64,000 nt of DNA from Galbula dea (taxonomy: Eukaryota; Chordata; Aves; Piciformes; Galbulidae), in contig VWZX01010570.1 in assembly GCA_013399015.1 (NCBI GenBank), positions 806,001 through 870,000 on the forward strand. Direction: 5' to 3'. The notes beneath the pieces are model-generated. The model searched no databases and was not told the origin of the DNA. It was given only the letters and a program-made list of their open reading frames with translations. This document shows, piece after piece, positions 1 to 9,200 of this stretch. A program made the position numbers and the translations under genes. The number at the start of each line of letters is the position of its first letter. Within the stretch, counting starts at the first letter, position 1.

Positions 1-520
1 TTTTGTTGCTTTACAACATGAAAAGAGATAAAAATGTGTTCCTATACAGGAAGCTCACAGGACAACATCAGCCTGCCAACATAAGGATTCCAGATGAGAC
101 TGGATGGTAAACATCTCACTCCTGTGCACTGTATTAAAATGAGTGACCTTAATTTGCTACCCATGGAATAATAAAGTGAATCTGGCTAAGGAGTGCTGAC
201 TCAGCAGTTTGGGATTCTGGGGTTTATACAAACTAAGGTGTTGATGGCTCTGTAACCACTCGAGTGAGCTGACATCACCATTACAGAATATGTTGCTAAG
301 TGGATTCTCCTACGGTATCATTTAAAGTAAATGTTAAATTTTTTTAGCTACGTCTTTAGTTAACCATATTACCCTGACAAATATTTCTTTGTCTAGTATA
401 AGTAATTAGAATTTAATCACTTTAACTGCATCTTAATTACCTCAAATGAATTGAAAGGACATTTAATAGCAAAGATTAAATTGCCTTAATGAACGATTTT
501 TGCGACTACATCAATATTTT
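1..520. other. AT-rich intronic block with TAAT motifs
   Basis: No coding signal is seen. From about 300 to 520 the block is dense in TTAAT and TAATTA homeodomain-type cores and ends with an ATCAAT ONECUT core (510-515), directly before an abrupt switch to CpG-rich DNA. It resembles a conserved non-coding element, but conservation cannot be judged from one sequence. Confidence 0.35.
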
Positions 521-627
521 AATCCCGTAAGCCCTTCCCGTCCGCCTCCCGCCGCAGCGCTGCAGGCAGCTACCGGCCCCTGGGTGGCGCCCGCCCCGCT
601 CCCGAAGACGCTGCCATAGCAGAGTAC

Positions 628-860
628 AGCGCTCCGAACCGCACCCGCCGCCGCTGCCAGCGCGGGGAGATAGCGCTCCGCACTGCACCGCTCCGTACCG
701 CACTCGCCGCCGCTGCCAGCTCCGAGGCACACCGCTCCGCATCCGCACCGCCCAACCGGGGAACGCCGCTCGCAGCTCCCGCCGCTGGTGCCCACTACAG
801 GGGCGCAGCGCGCCGCTCCGTACCGCATCACTCCGCGCAGCTCCGTTCCGTTCCTCATCG
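628..860. repeat. Diverged GC-rich minisatellite
   Basis: A 30-base unit at 631-660 recurs at 690-719 with two mismatches, giving a 59-base period. Further decayed copies of the CGCTCCGTACCGCA theme follow to about 860. Open frames here are a by-product of the repeat. Confidence 0.6.
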
Positions 861-916
861 TTCCGCTCCCCCTAACCAGCTAATACTTCCCATCTCGCGC
901 CGCTCCTCAACCGGCT

Positions 917-954
917 CCGTGCCGTGCCGTGCCGTGCCGTGCCGTGCCGTGCCG
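917..954. repeat. (GCCGT)n pentanucleotide microsatellite
   Basis: Six perfect GCCGT units at 921-950 with partial units at both ends. It lies in the intronic CpG-rich block and is likely length-polymorphic. Confidence 0.9.
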
Positions 955-1039
955 CCCCGCCCCGCGCTCCCACCCGGGAGCACCGGCAGCCCCGCCCCAC
1001 TCACTCCTGCGCAGGTTTCCGGGGTACATATACCCGCAC

Positions 1040-2300
1040 ATCGCAAAACCAGACGGGTCTCACCGGTTTGCTGAGCTTGCTCCCAGCCGTGTAGTGGGAC
1101 AAATCCTCCCGTGGATCATTCCGCTCCTTCCCACCGACCCTGCCCGGGGCTGCCCTGCAGCCACCGAAAATGGAGTTTCTGAACGGTAGAAGTGATCCGT
1201 TCCATAGCAAAACTTTCACTGGGACATTAAAGGCGGTCAGATTTAGTTAAAAATCCGCCAGCTACTCACGCTCCTTTCCTAAAAACCTCCCTGCCCCTTC
1301 CCGCTTCCCCTGCTCTCAGCTTTAAGACGATCCGGACAACACATTCCAAACGGCGGGGCACTTCTCAAACAAACGGGGAACGCGGCAGCGATGAACATAA
1401 AGAAGGCCCCGTTTTAGGGGGCTTTACGGCAGCGGTGTGGCAGCTGGGGGGAAAGGGCTGTGGTGCTGCCTGCACTAATGAGCCTGCACTAATTGCATCG
1501 CCCGTGGGTAGCTTCTTAGCGACAGGTCTCGAATGCGCGTAGCAACGCATGCAGGTCTGCTCTGCCTTAAAAACATCCACAGCCTCAGGGTGGGTTCACT
1601 GTAGCAGCTTCTGCCCCGAAGTCGGTAAGGAGGAAGTCCCCTTGTCACCTGGTTTAACACTCTCAGCTCCCTTAAGCAGCAGCATTTCTAGTGAGTGATC
1701 CCGCATAAAGCGCTGGCACACACAAATGTCGATGCCCAGCAGCAGCTGGCGATGCTGCTGGAGCACCAAAGAGCAATCCATCGCGGTTTAATTGCCATTT
1801 GGGCTGTACGTAAAATGCTACCACTAAGACTTCCTATAGCCCTAAACCGGGAAAAAAACAAAAACAAAAAACAAAACAAAACTGCTGTTGAGCTAATAGA
1901 TTGTTCCTATAAATTACACAGCATCATAAAACCGATTTCCTCTTAAGCAAAATGGCTCAAGTTAGCTGTATTTCCGAAGAAAGTCATTAAGTATCAGTTG
2001 CTTCTCTGTTAGTATATGACTTATCCAGATAGATTGATGTTTGACATGCGAATTAGCATTTATCGATTTGATCGTGGAAGAACCCATCCTGATGCCATGC
2101 CAGGTCCCCGCTTGGTCCTCTGGAAAAATTCCCCTCGATGCCTGTAGTCTTCAGGTTAAAGTCACCAGTACTTCATCAAAAGCTCCTGTGCTCAAAAGTC
2201 ACCTTAGTTCTCCCTCGAAACGAACTTGTCCCTTTTGTGGAGGTTATGGGGGTCCTTCTGCCACACAGGGGAAAGGTAAAAGCTGCCCGAGGCAAATGGT
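1040..2300. other. Intronic sequence without a gene
   Basis: Mixed composition. An A-rich simple repeat with interspersed C lies at 1851-1882. An ATTGAT ONECUT core is at 2033-2038. Nothing coding is seen. Confidence 0.5.
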
Positions 2301-3231
2301 GAACTTCAGTTTAGTGCCGGTACATGCGGACACCGGCGCCGATGCGTTACCGGCCTGTGCATTTCCAGGTAACTTTGGTTCAGTCTAACCATCACGCTCC
2401 TTTCTGTGCAAAGGGCAGACCTCAGACGCCAGCACCCACTTGCAGTCCCGGCAGAGCCCAGGCTACCGGTGGCACCTGCGGCTGGCACGATCCTGCTGCC
2501 TGCATTCCTCCTCTCGTCCTGGGGCATCCCGATCCCTCCGGTTTGCGGGGCTCGGGGCAGGAACACGCACAGTCTCAGTGTTGTCGGGAGCTCGCTTCCC
2601 TTCTGGCCACGCACCAGCACCAAGGCACCGATCCTCAAAACAGGTCCCGAACCGTCCCCGGTGCCGCAGCACTGCCATCCCCGCAGGCATCCCGAGCACA
2701 CAGTCTCGGAGAAATGGCGCGGGGGAGGGCACAGCCCGGTCCGCCCCGAGACAGTGCAGTCCTCATTACTGGCTGATGCTTAACCGCTGCGGCGCTACTT
2801 CCTACCGTAGCCAGAAGCCATGGGGCGGCTCGGCAAACCACCCCGGCCGGACTCCGGCGGCCCCGTCCGCGAAACGCTTCGTTGAGGGGTTTGCCCGGAA
2901 GAGGGATCGCTGGGGCCGGGTCGGTACCGCTGGCGACGTGCCAGGACCGGGATAGCTGGGGCCTTGTCAGGAGCGGGGCCGCGACGCCGGTAGCTGTCCG
3001 CGGTCCTGAAGCCGTGCCGTGCCGCTCTGGCCGCGCTCGCTGCCGCCACGGTGACGCTGGGTACTGGCGGACAGAGAGAGTACGGGCATCGGCCCAGAGC
3101 AATCTGGTCGGATGCACCCCGACCCGCAGCGCTTACTGGAGCTGCCGCCTCCCGGCCCTGAGGACGCGCCGCCGCTGCCCGGTGCAGGCTGCGTGCCCGG
3201 GCCGGCGGCGCCGGCTCCCGCCCGCCGGCGG

Positions 3232-3245
3232 TCAGTAGATGGCGC
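3232..3245 (+). promoter_or_regulatory. CTCF-like motif in intron 1
   Basis: The sequence TCAGTAGATGGCGC matches the CTCF core CCASYAGRKGGCRS at 13 of 14 positions. It lies in the large intronic CpG-rich block. Its plus orientation faces the minus-strand motif at 9291. Confidence 0.5.
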
Positions 3246-3903
3246 AGAGCCTCTGGGAACGGAGGGGCGACGTGCGAGGGCTGCGGGCGGCCCGGTAGCC
3301 CCGGCCGGTTGGGGAGAGCAGAGGTGGAGGGTCTGGACGGTACCATGCCTACATCCCAGCCATGCAGGCCCCGCGGGGCGGCCTCGGCGGTGCTCGCGGT
3401 CGGGAGCGGCCCCGTTTTGAGGCTGTTTCGTCCAAAAGGCAGGGACCGTGGTGCCTCCCCGCCAGGCAGATGGGTAATTAAAACAAACAAACGAACGAAC
3501 AACAAGCAAGGGCCGAGCCGTGCTACGGGGACGGGCGTGAAGGAACGCGGTTCGCCGCCGCCCGGCCCCATTCCTCCTCCTCCGGCTGGGCAAACATTAA
3601 CGAAGGGCAAACGCGGCTGTGTGCAAGCGGTTGTAAATCAATCCTGCCGCAAGGACACGGCCGGCAAACAACTGCGGTCCCAGCACCCACCCGGCGCTGC
3701 TCTCCTGCCCTCCGGTCTCACCGGGACGAGGAACCTCGTGCGACGGCAGCTGCGGAGATACCGCGTTCCCCGCCCGCGGAGCGCGGAGCGAGGCCGGTCC
3801 GGGCGGCCCGCAGGGCACAGAGGAGCAGGGTTCTTCCCCCAGGCCCGAGCCGCGGTCGGGGTACCGGCGGTGAAGCCCGCGGTCGATGCCCTCCGCCTCC
3901 CTG

Positions 3904-3925
3904 ATGCAAATGCATTTATGCAAAG
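3904..3925 (+). promoter_or_regulatory. POU octamer pair
   Basis: An exact ATGCAAAT (3904-3911) overlaps the palindrome AAATGCATTT (3908-3917). A seven-of-eight octamer ATGCAAAG (3918-3925) follows 14 bases after the first. The arrangement could bind POU factors cooperatively. Confidence 0.45.
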
Positions 3926-4739
3926 TCCCCGCCGGCTAAATATTAAACAGGACCTAATGAGGCAACTGAGGCGAGGGCGCTGCTGGGGCCGGGCGGGATC
4001 GACCTTTCCCGGCGCACGGCGGGGCGAGAGGTGCAAACGGCGTTCCTTAGATTTCATATTTAATGTGGAAAACGCTCTGATTACTGTATCGATTTCTTTG
4101 CAGTTAATTTGGCAAGAATTTCTTGCCGGCTTCCCAAGGCTTCAGCTTAGCCGAGATTCATATTGGGAGGGAGAAAGGAGGAGAGGAGGACAAGAGATGC
4201 AACTGTGAGGAGCAGCAGTCAGGTCTCAAGCAAACACCGAGCAGCTCTGAAGGGACAAGGCACCCCTGGCCTAAGCCTCGCGGGCGAGTGCGGGCGAGCG
4301 CTCCCCTCGCCCGGCTCCTGACGCCCCGGGACAGGCTTGGGAAACTCGATCGTGAAGCTGAAGCCGAGGGGTCCCTTCGGGACAAGGTTGCTCCGAGAGT
4401 GTACCTCGGCCAAGCAGACCACCTCCTGCAGCAGGTCCAAAGATGCCTGTGGGGTCCCTTTATATCTCTCTCTCCTGTCTCTCGAATAGTTCTCCCTTGG
4501 CGCTTCCCTCCCACCCGAGGGACGGTTGTGCGGAGCCAGGCTGTGCGGGGCAGGCAATGCGGGGTCGGCAGCCGGCCTCTAGCCAGACGCGTTTATAATA
4601 ACAAACGGCTCGAAGCAAAATATTTTTTTTCCGAACAAGACGAGTCGGTTTTTGCCTTCTTTATCCCCTCCTATTCCATCCCACTACAAAAATAGCCTGA
4701 AATAAATTCACCCTTAAATCCCAGAAGGCTGCAGAAGGG

Positions 4740-5280
4740 CTGTACATTTTCTTTGAATCGTATTTATTTTTGTCGGTGTCCCTTCGCTGCCCTTCCAAAT
4801 GTCAATGAAGGCGGGGAGGAGGAGGAGGGAGGGAAGACTAAGTAACGGAGAAACGGCCAAATAGATAAATATTCAGTGTAGAGGGGGAGAGAGAGGGGGA
4901 CAGACAAAGGAAAAGAGAACAGAGAGGAGAGGGAAGATGGGATGAATAAAATGGAGGCTGGAAGAGGTCAGCTTTGCAATTAGCAGTTCTGCTTACATTT
5001 CAAGAGATAGCCCAGGAAGTGTCAAGACCTCAATCCTGCTTCCATGTAACTACCAATTTTTCCTCTATTTGCCGGAGCTTCTGTAATCTGGGAGGTAGGA
5101 ATCCCCCAGGGATGTCTGGAAGGGGCAAATACTCAAGATAAAGTGCTGGGCAAGAGCGTGAGGCCTAAAATAAGCAGGCACCATCCCCCTTACAGCCTCG
5201 TGGCTACTGCCTGCAGGAAATCAGAAAGCAAAGAAATGTAGGTGGTGAGGGCCCCACTCTGGGTATTCATCTACCTAGTA
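4740..5280. other. Intronic sequence with purine-rich tract
   Basis: No gene. The plus strand is strongly purine-rich at about 4808-4835 and 4879-4975 (GGAGGAGGAGG and GAGAGAGAGGGGG themes). These tracts could form non-B DNA. Confidence 0.5.
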
Positions 5281-5480
5281 ATTCTCTAAACGCCTGGAAG
5301 TGAGTTATAATTTAGACGTGAAATTTAATTTGCATCGGCTGGAGTAATTTATGGTATTTCGAATTGATGTTCATACATCAATATCAATCGGGGTAGATTT
5401 TTACCACTTAGTAAGATCATCACACTTTTAAAACCTGCGCAAAATAAAATCTATGGTTGATGCGTTTGCAGCAGATTTCC
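5281..5480. promoter_or_regulatory. Candidate intronic enhancer with ONECUT triple site
   Basis: This AT-rich block between CpG-rich segments holds a minus-strand POU octamer (ATTTGCAT, 5328-5335). Three ONECUT cores lie within 26 bases: ATTGAT 5363-5368, ATCAAT 5377-5382 and ATCAAT 5383-5388, the last two directly abutting. ONECUT1 binding its own intron is an inference from these cores. Confidence 0.5.
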
Positions 5481-6140
5481 TGCAGCGCAGGACGGACTGT
5501 GCGGAGGGACGCGCAGCGAGGCGCTGCCTGCGCGGGGCGGGGCTCCGCGGGCCGCGCCCATTGGCTGGGACGAAACGCTATGCAAATAACCACGTGCTGC
5601 GGGGCTGACGGCGTCCAGGTGCGGCAGCGCCAGGCGAAGCTGCGGGAAGCGCGGGGAGAGCCCTGCAGGAGCTACACCGCGATTGTGGCTGTCGGCCCGG
5701 CTGCAAGAGACGCGTGGACGATCGGGACCAGACGGCCCTAACTGTCACCCCCTTTCCCTTCCCCCTTCCGCGTCTCGCCGGGCTGAGAGCCCAGTTTTGT
5801 CCCGGGGAGGCCGTTTCTGTAAGGTGCCAGCTTTCAGGTTTCATCGGAAAGGGAAGGCGGAATAATGAGGCTTTGTCTCTCTAACGGGATTAGCGGGATC
5901 CGTTTATGCGAAAGCAGCGATGGGGTGGCTGAAGCAAGGGGCGGTTTGGGGACAGAAGCGAACAATGTGTCTGTCCGGACCCGGCAGCTGGGCAGAGCGC
6001 GGCCGTCCCCTGGCAGGCAGGGGCCGCGCCGCGGGGAGCTGCCGCCTCCCTCCCGGTCGGGCCCGCAGCCGAGGCTGGCAAAGCTTCCCTGTCGGCAGCG
6101 CCAGAGAGGGTATGCCAACGGACTCCGAAGCGAGGGGTTG
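5465..6140. promoter_or_regulatory. Intronic CpG-rich block
   Basis: CpG-rich DNA containing the GC-box/CCAAT/octamer/E-box cluster near its left edge and a further exact octamer ATGCAAAT just past its right edge (6157-6164). No protein-coding frame is supported. Confidence 0.55.
5534..5596. promoter_or_regulatory. Promoter-like element cluster in intron 1
   Basis: In order: GC box GGGGCGGGGC (5534-5543), CCAAT box on the minus strand (5560-5564), POU octamer ATGCAAAT (5580-5587) and E-box CACGTG (5591-5596), in CpG-rich DNA. This could be an alternative or antisense promoter, or an enhancer with promoter character. No coding exon follows it that I can recognise. Confidence 0.45.
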
Positions 6141-6164
6141 TTTCCAGTATCGATCTATGCAAAT

Positions 6165-6790
6165 GAGCGGAGATTCAGGTCGACAGAATTGTCGTAAAAA
6201 CACGTTCCAAATCGAAGAAAGCTCGCCTTAGCAATCGTTACGGGGATATTGGAAACACAAACTCCGTCCTCCTCTCCTGGGTAGCACCTGCAAGACGAGG
6301 ATTTTCTCCTGGTGGGGTGGTTGTTGGGAAAGGGAAGGCGGATAGGGCATTTCTGAGAGCTCAGACCTTTGAAACTGACTCCGCAGGAATGGAAGCCAAA
6401 GAGAGCAACGTCCTTCCACCAGCATGCACGGCAGGGCCAGCTACAGGGAAAGATCCTGTTATGGGCCCTTCCTAGCATGGCTTTAGGCTTCAGATACGAG
6501 GAGTTTGCCTGAAGCCAGGCAAGAAGCACAGTGGTGGCCCAGCCAGGTCCCCGCACGATCGTGAAGCTGTTCCCAATTCCCACGGTCGCGGTAATCGAAA
6601 GCGCAGGACCGTTTGTACAGCTGAAAGGAGAAAGACTTGGCCCTTCCCTTATTTTTGATCTGTGAAACGGATCAGTGACCCCGGCTTCAACTCGGATTGA
6701 CTGTTTTGCGTTCTCCAGGGACAAATTAATGGAGACCTATCACTTAATTAACAAACCCTCACTTATAGCATATTAAGCCCGGGCTTTGCT
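6165..6790. other. Intronic sequence without a gene
   Basis: Mixed composition. A 189-codon minus-strand frame (6155-6724) matches nothing I recognise. No strong motif was seen. Confidence 0.5.
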
Positions 6791-7692
6791 CTAGGAGCGC
6801 AGGCTGGCGGTTTTGGGGAGGCGGCGGAGCAGGACAGGTACCGAATGGGACTGCGACCTCCGAGCAGACAATGCGGGAGCACCGACACGGACCTCGTGTA
6901 TCACGCAGAGGCACCCACGCGAAATGCAGCCTTCACGGCCCTATGATAATTACGGCCAGTTAACCCAAACCCTAACGATTTTAGCGTTTCTCAGCCACCA
7001 CTCACAGGCCGAGCTCGTACCGTTTGTGGGAAAACCCTGCCCCAGAACATCTAAGCCAACGCGGGCGGGACGCGGAGCTAGCGTCGGCCCCGAGCCCCTT
7101 CAGGAGCTGCGACCGGAGCCCGCAGTCCCCGGGGCCGTCCCCACCAGCACAAAGCAGACGCACCGACTCCTCTCGGCGGCGCGTTACCAGGGATTCCCCG
7201 TAACCCGTCCACGGGCCGTACCGCCCAGGACCAGTCCCGGCCTTACAGAGCCCAGGGCACCGTGGCGGGGCCCGGTCACTCAGACAAGTCGCCGATTAAA
7301 GCATTTCCGCCTCGCCCTGCCCGCTCGGAGCAAGCGCTGCCGCCGGTCAGTGTGGGTGTCGGTGGCGCCCCGTTACCGGGCACACTGGGCGCTGTCCCGC
7401 CGGCGATAGGCAAGGCTGGCGGGTGCGCCCCACCCGGGATAACGAGGAAAGCAGGGGAGCCGCAGTGCGCAGCCCGAGCCCCGGCTCGGCTTTGTCTGGC
7501 AGCCGGGAGCGCGTCGCGGAGGAGCCGGACGGTGCCGGCACGCGGAGATGGGAGAGAGAGCGGGGAGAGAGACATGGAACAGCAGAGAGCGGGCGAGGCT
7601 GCTCTTCAGGGACAGACAGCGTGACCGAGGTGGCCTGTCCAGGCCTGGGGCCCTGGCCTTGCTGCCGCCGTGCCTCGACCTCCCCGCAGCGG

Positions 7693-7701
7693 GCTCACCT
7701 G
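7693..7701 (-). other. ONECUT1: Splice donor of ONECUT1 exon 1
   Basis: Read on the minus strand the junction is CAG|GTGAGC, with the last exon base at 7699 and GT at 7698-7697. It is a near-consensus vertebrate donor. It leaves phase 1 (one base of the next codon), as expected where the family continues Leu-Ala-Ala-Cys-Lys into exon 2. Beyond it the frame stays open to a stop at 7373-7375, but those residues resemble nothing in the family. Confidence 0.93.
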
Positions 7702-8779
7702 CCAGCCGCAGAGCAGACATCCGCTGAAACTCCGGCTCCTGGAGCCACTTCCACATCCTGCGGAAGGTCTCCCGGCCGGATTTGAGCTTGCTCCAGGGCT
7801 TGGGGTTCCTCAGCAGGTCTGAGAGGGTCCCTTGAGAGCGGCACAGCACCCTCTGGGCGAAGATAGCCTGGGGGATGCTGTATCGCTTGAGCTCGGTGGT
7901 GATCCTCTGAGCTACTTCTTTGGTATTGATTTCTTCCATTTGCCCTGAATTAGTTCCACTGTTGACCTGCGAACCAGTTACAGAAGGGTTTTGCTCCCTG
8001 GCAGAGCCTAGGATCTGCCCGTGGCTCTGGGCATTCAAGTGGGCATGGGGGTGGTGTGGGATCCCGTTGATAGGCACCATGCCAGCGGAGGTGGGGGTGA
8101 GGTGTTGGTCGCCATGCCTGGCTAACATGGCAGGGTGGTGGGCCTCAAATCCATTTGGGGTGAGCATTTTCTCGGCGGGCATGGTGGCACTGGGGTGAGC
8201 GTAGTGGGGCAGCCCTTGCTGGGAGTTGTGGATGCTCCCCAGGCCCGATCCAGACAACGGAGAGAGGCTTTGCCCCATGCCGGTAACATCCTTATGGTAG
8301 GGTGTGTAGAGATTGTTCATAGACGCCAGACCCCTTTCGTCCCGCATGAGCGTGAAGCTGCCGCTCACGTTGCCCGGTATCCGCTGGTGGGGGTGGTGGT
8401 GATGGTGGTGGTGGTGGTGGTGGTGAGGGAACTTGTCCGAGACCGTCGAGATGGGAGGTAGAGGCTGCAGAGGGGTTAACGTGGTGTAGGTGCTGCTCAT
8501 GCTCATGCCAGGGGGTGTCTCGCAGGCCATGGTCATGGTGGGGTGCAGGGGGCCCGTCAGCGCGTGGTCGGGCGGCCGGTGGTGGTGGTGGTAGTCGCCG
8601 CCGTCGAGGATGGACGCCATGCCCATGGAGCGCGGGTGGGCTGGCAGGTGGCTGCCGCGGTGGGCCACGGCGCTCCGGTGGTGGGGGCTGCCGCTCATCA
8701 AGTCAGCGGCGGCGGGCACTGGCTCATGGCTCACCCCGTGCAGATCTCCGATGTTCTCCATCGCTAGCTGCGCGTTCAT
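7699..8779 (-). CDS. ONECUT1: ONECUT1 (HNF-6) first coding exon, partial
   Basis: This exon encodes the N-terminal 360 residues plus one base of a ONECUT-family transcription factor, a nuclear DNA-binding regulator of liver, pancreas and neuronal/retinal development. The translation opens MNAQLAMENIGDLHGVSHEP and closely resembles mammalian ONECUT1 from memory. Visible parts are a short His run (64-67), an 11-His run (119-129) followed by Pro-His, a Ser/Thr/Pro-rich middle, and most of the CUT domain from about residue 282 to the exon end. The LSDLL motif at 319-323, reported in the family as a coactivator contact, is intact. The reading frame has no stop or frameshift. The ATG at 8777-8779 has A at -3. 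It is chosen because homology begins there. The coding part ends after GCA-G at a CAG|GTGAGC donor. The second half of the CUT domain and the homeodomain are not in the window. ONECUT2/3 are less likely because the N-terminus is ONECUT1-like. Confidence 0.97.
8393..8425 (-). repeat. ONECUT1: CAC/CAT triplet tract encoding 11 histidines
   Basis: Inside ONECUT1 exon 1, eleven consecutive His codons (ten CAC and one CAT) encode residues 119-129. Pro-His-Gln follows. Poly-His runs are known in this family. The single CAT interrupts an otherwise pure CAC array, which limits slippage. Confidence 0.9.
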
Positions 8780-8810
8780 CGTCAGCCGTGCGCTCGGCTG
8801 GACTGCACAT
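8724..8810 (-). CDS. Possible overlapping upstream ORF at ONECUT1 start
   Basis: An upstream ATG at 8808-8810 lies 31 bases before the main ATG and in a different frame. The frame encodes 28 codons and stops at TGA (8724-8726) inside ONECUT1 codons 17-19. It has T at -3 and T at +4, so leaky scanning to the main ATG is likely. It falls in the leader under either start-site model. Confidence 0.35.
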   Translation of the reverse strand: MCSPAERTADDERAASDGEHRRSARGEP

Positions 8811-9200
8811 CTATCTGGTGGGCGGCGGGGCGTCCCGGAGCTCTTCGCGGCGGCCGCGGGCCGGTTCCTTTCGCGGGTCAGCGGCGGGCGGGCGCAATGG
8901 GCTAGTGGCGGTGCTGCTGCTGGCGGCGGGCTGGTGGCTTTTCCTTTTTTTTTAAAATTTTATTAATTTATTCGTTTGGATTTTTTTTCCGTTTTCGGCT
9001 GACGCCGTCTGGTCGGTCCTAGGGCCCCCGCTCCCTCAGGCCGGGCTCCGCAGCCGCGGCGGGTGTCTGGCCGCGTCCCTCGCCATCTCTAGCCATGGCT
9101 CTCTCTGCGCTCCGCCGTTTGGACACGGCTCCGCTGCTGCAGCGGCGCCACCGGCGGGACGGCGCATGCGCACCGCGCCCCCACTGTCCCGCCCCCGCCA
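8780..9200 (-). promoter_or_regulatory. ONECUT1: ONECUT1 5' leader / proximal promoter
   Basis: This GC-rich stretch lies immediately upstream of the start codon. It is interrupted by an AT-rich tract at 8944-8990 that, on the minus strand, contains a TATA-like AATAAATTAATAAAA. Two start-site scenarios fit: a GC-box/CRE-driven start near 9100-9180 giving a leader of roughly 350 bases, or a start about 30 bases past the AT tract giving a short leader near 150 bases. The sequence alone does not decide between them. Confidence 0.6.
9019..9096 (-). CDS. Possible upstream ORF in ONECUT1 leader (25 codons)
   Basis: The ATG at 9094-9096 sits in GCCATGG, a strong initiation context. The frame runs 25 codons to TAG at 9019-9021, well short of the main start. 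It matters only if transcription starts above 9096. No peptide similarity is recognised; any role would be translational control. Confidence 0.3.
   Translation of the reverse strand: MARDGEGRGQTPAAAAEPGLRERGP

Larger units (their letters stand above)
525..1010. promoter_or_regulatory. Intronic CpG-rich block
   Basis: GC- and CpG-rich sequence composed largely of the minisatellite and the GCCGT array. The CpG content may come from the repeats rather than from a promoter. Confidence 0.5.
2300..4600. promoter_or_regulatory. Large intronic CpG-rich block
   Basis: About 2.3 kb of GC- and CpG-rich DNA inside intron 1, containing the CTCF-like motif at 3232 and a POU octamer cluster at 3904-3925. 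Open frames up to 299 codons occur on both strands, but they overlap each other, are Arg/Pro/Ala/Gly-rich, and show no domain, so they are composition artefacts. Confidence 0.6.
1..7698 (-). other. ONECUT1: ONECUT1 intron 1, 5' part
   Basis: Everything left of the donor is intron. I looked for the second coding exon (remaining CUT domain, homeodomain with the VSNFFMNARRR helix) on the minus strand and saw no trace, so the acceptor lies outside. The intron part alternates AT-rich blocks (1-520, 1780-2060, 4600-5460) with CpG-rich blocks (525-1010, 2300-4600, 5465-6140, 6790-7698). Long open frames in the GC-rich parts match no known protein. Confidence 0.85.

Noticed and set aside
775..800. 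CTCF-like ACTACAGGGGCGCAG
   Set aside because: One G short of the core spacing; poor fit.
2795..4208. Long open frames on both strands (up to 299 codons) in the intronic CpG-rich block
   Set aside because: They overlap each other in several frames, are rich in Arg, Pro, Ala and Gly, and contain no recognisable domain. This is the expected artefact of stop-poor GC-rich DNA.
1..7698. ONECUT1 exon 2 (rest of CUT domain and homeodomain)
   Set aside because: I searched for the conserved homeodomain residues on the minus strand and did not find them; the exon should lie left of the window.
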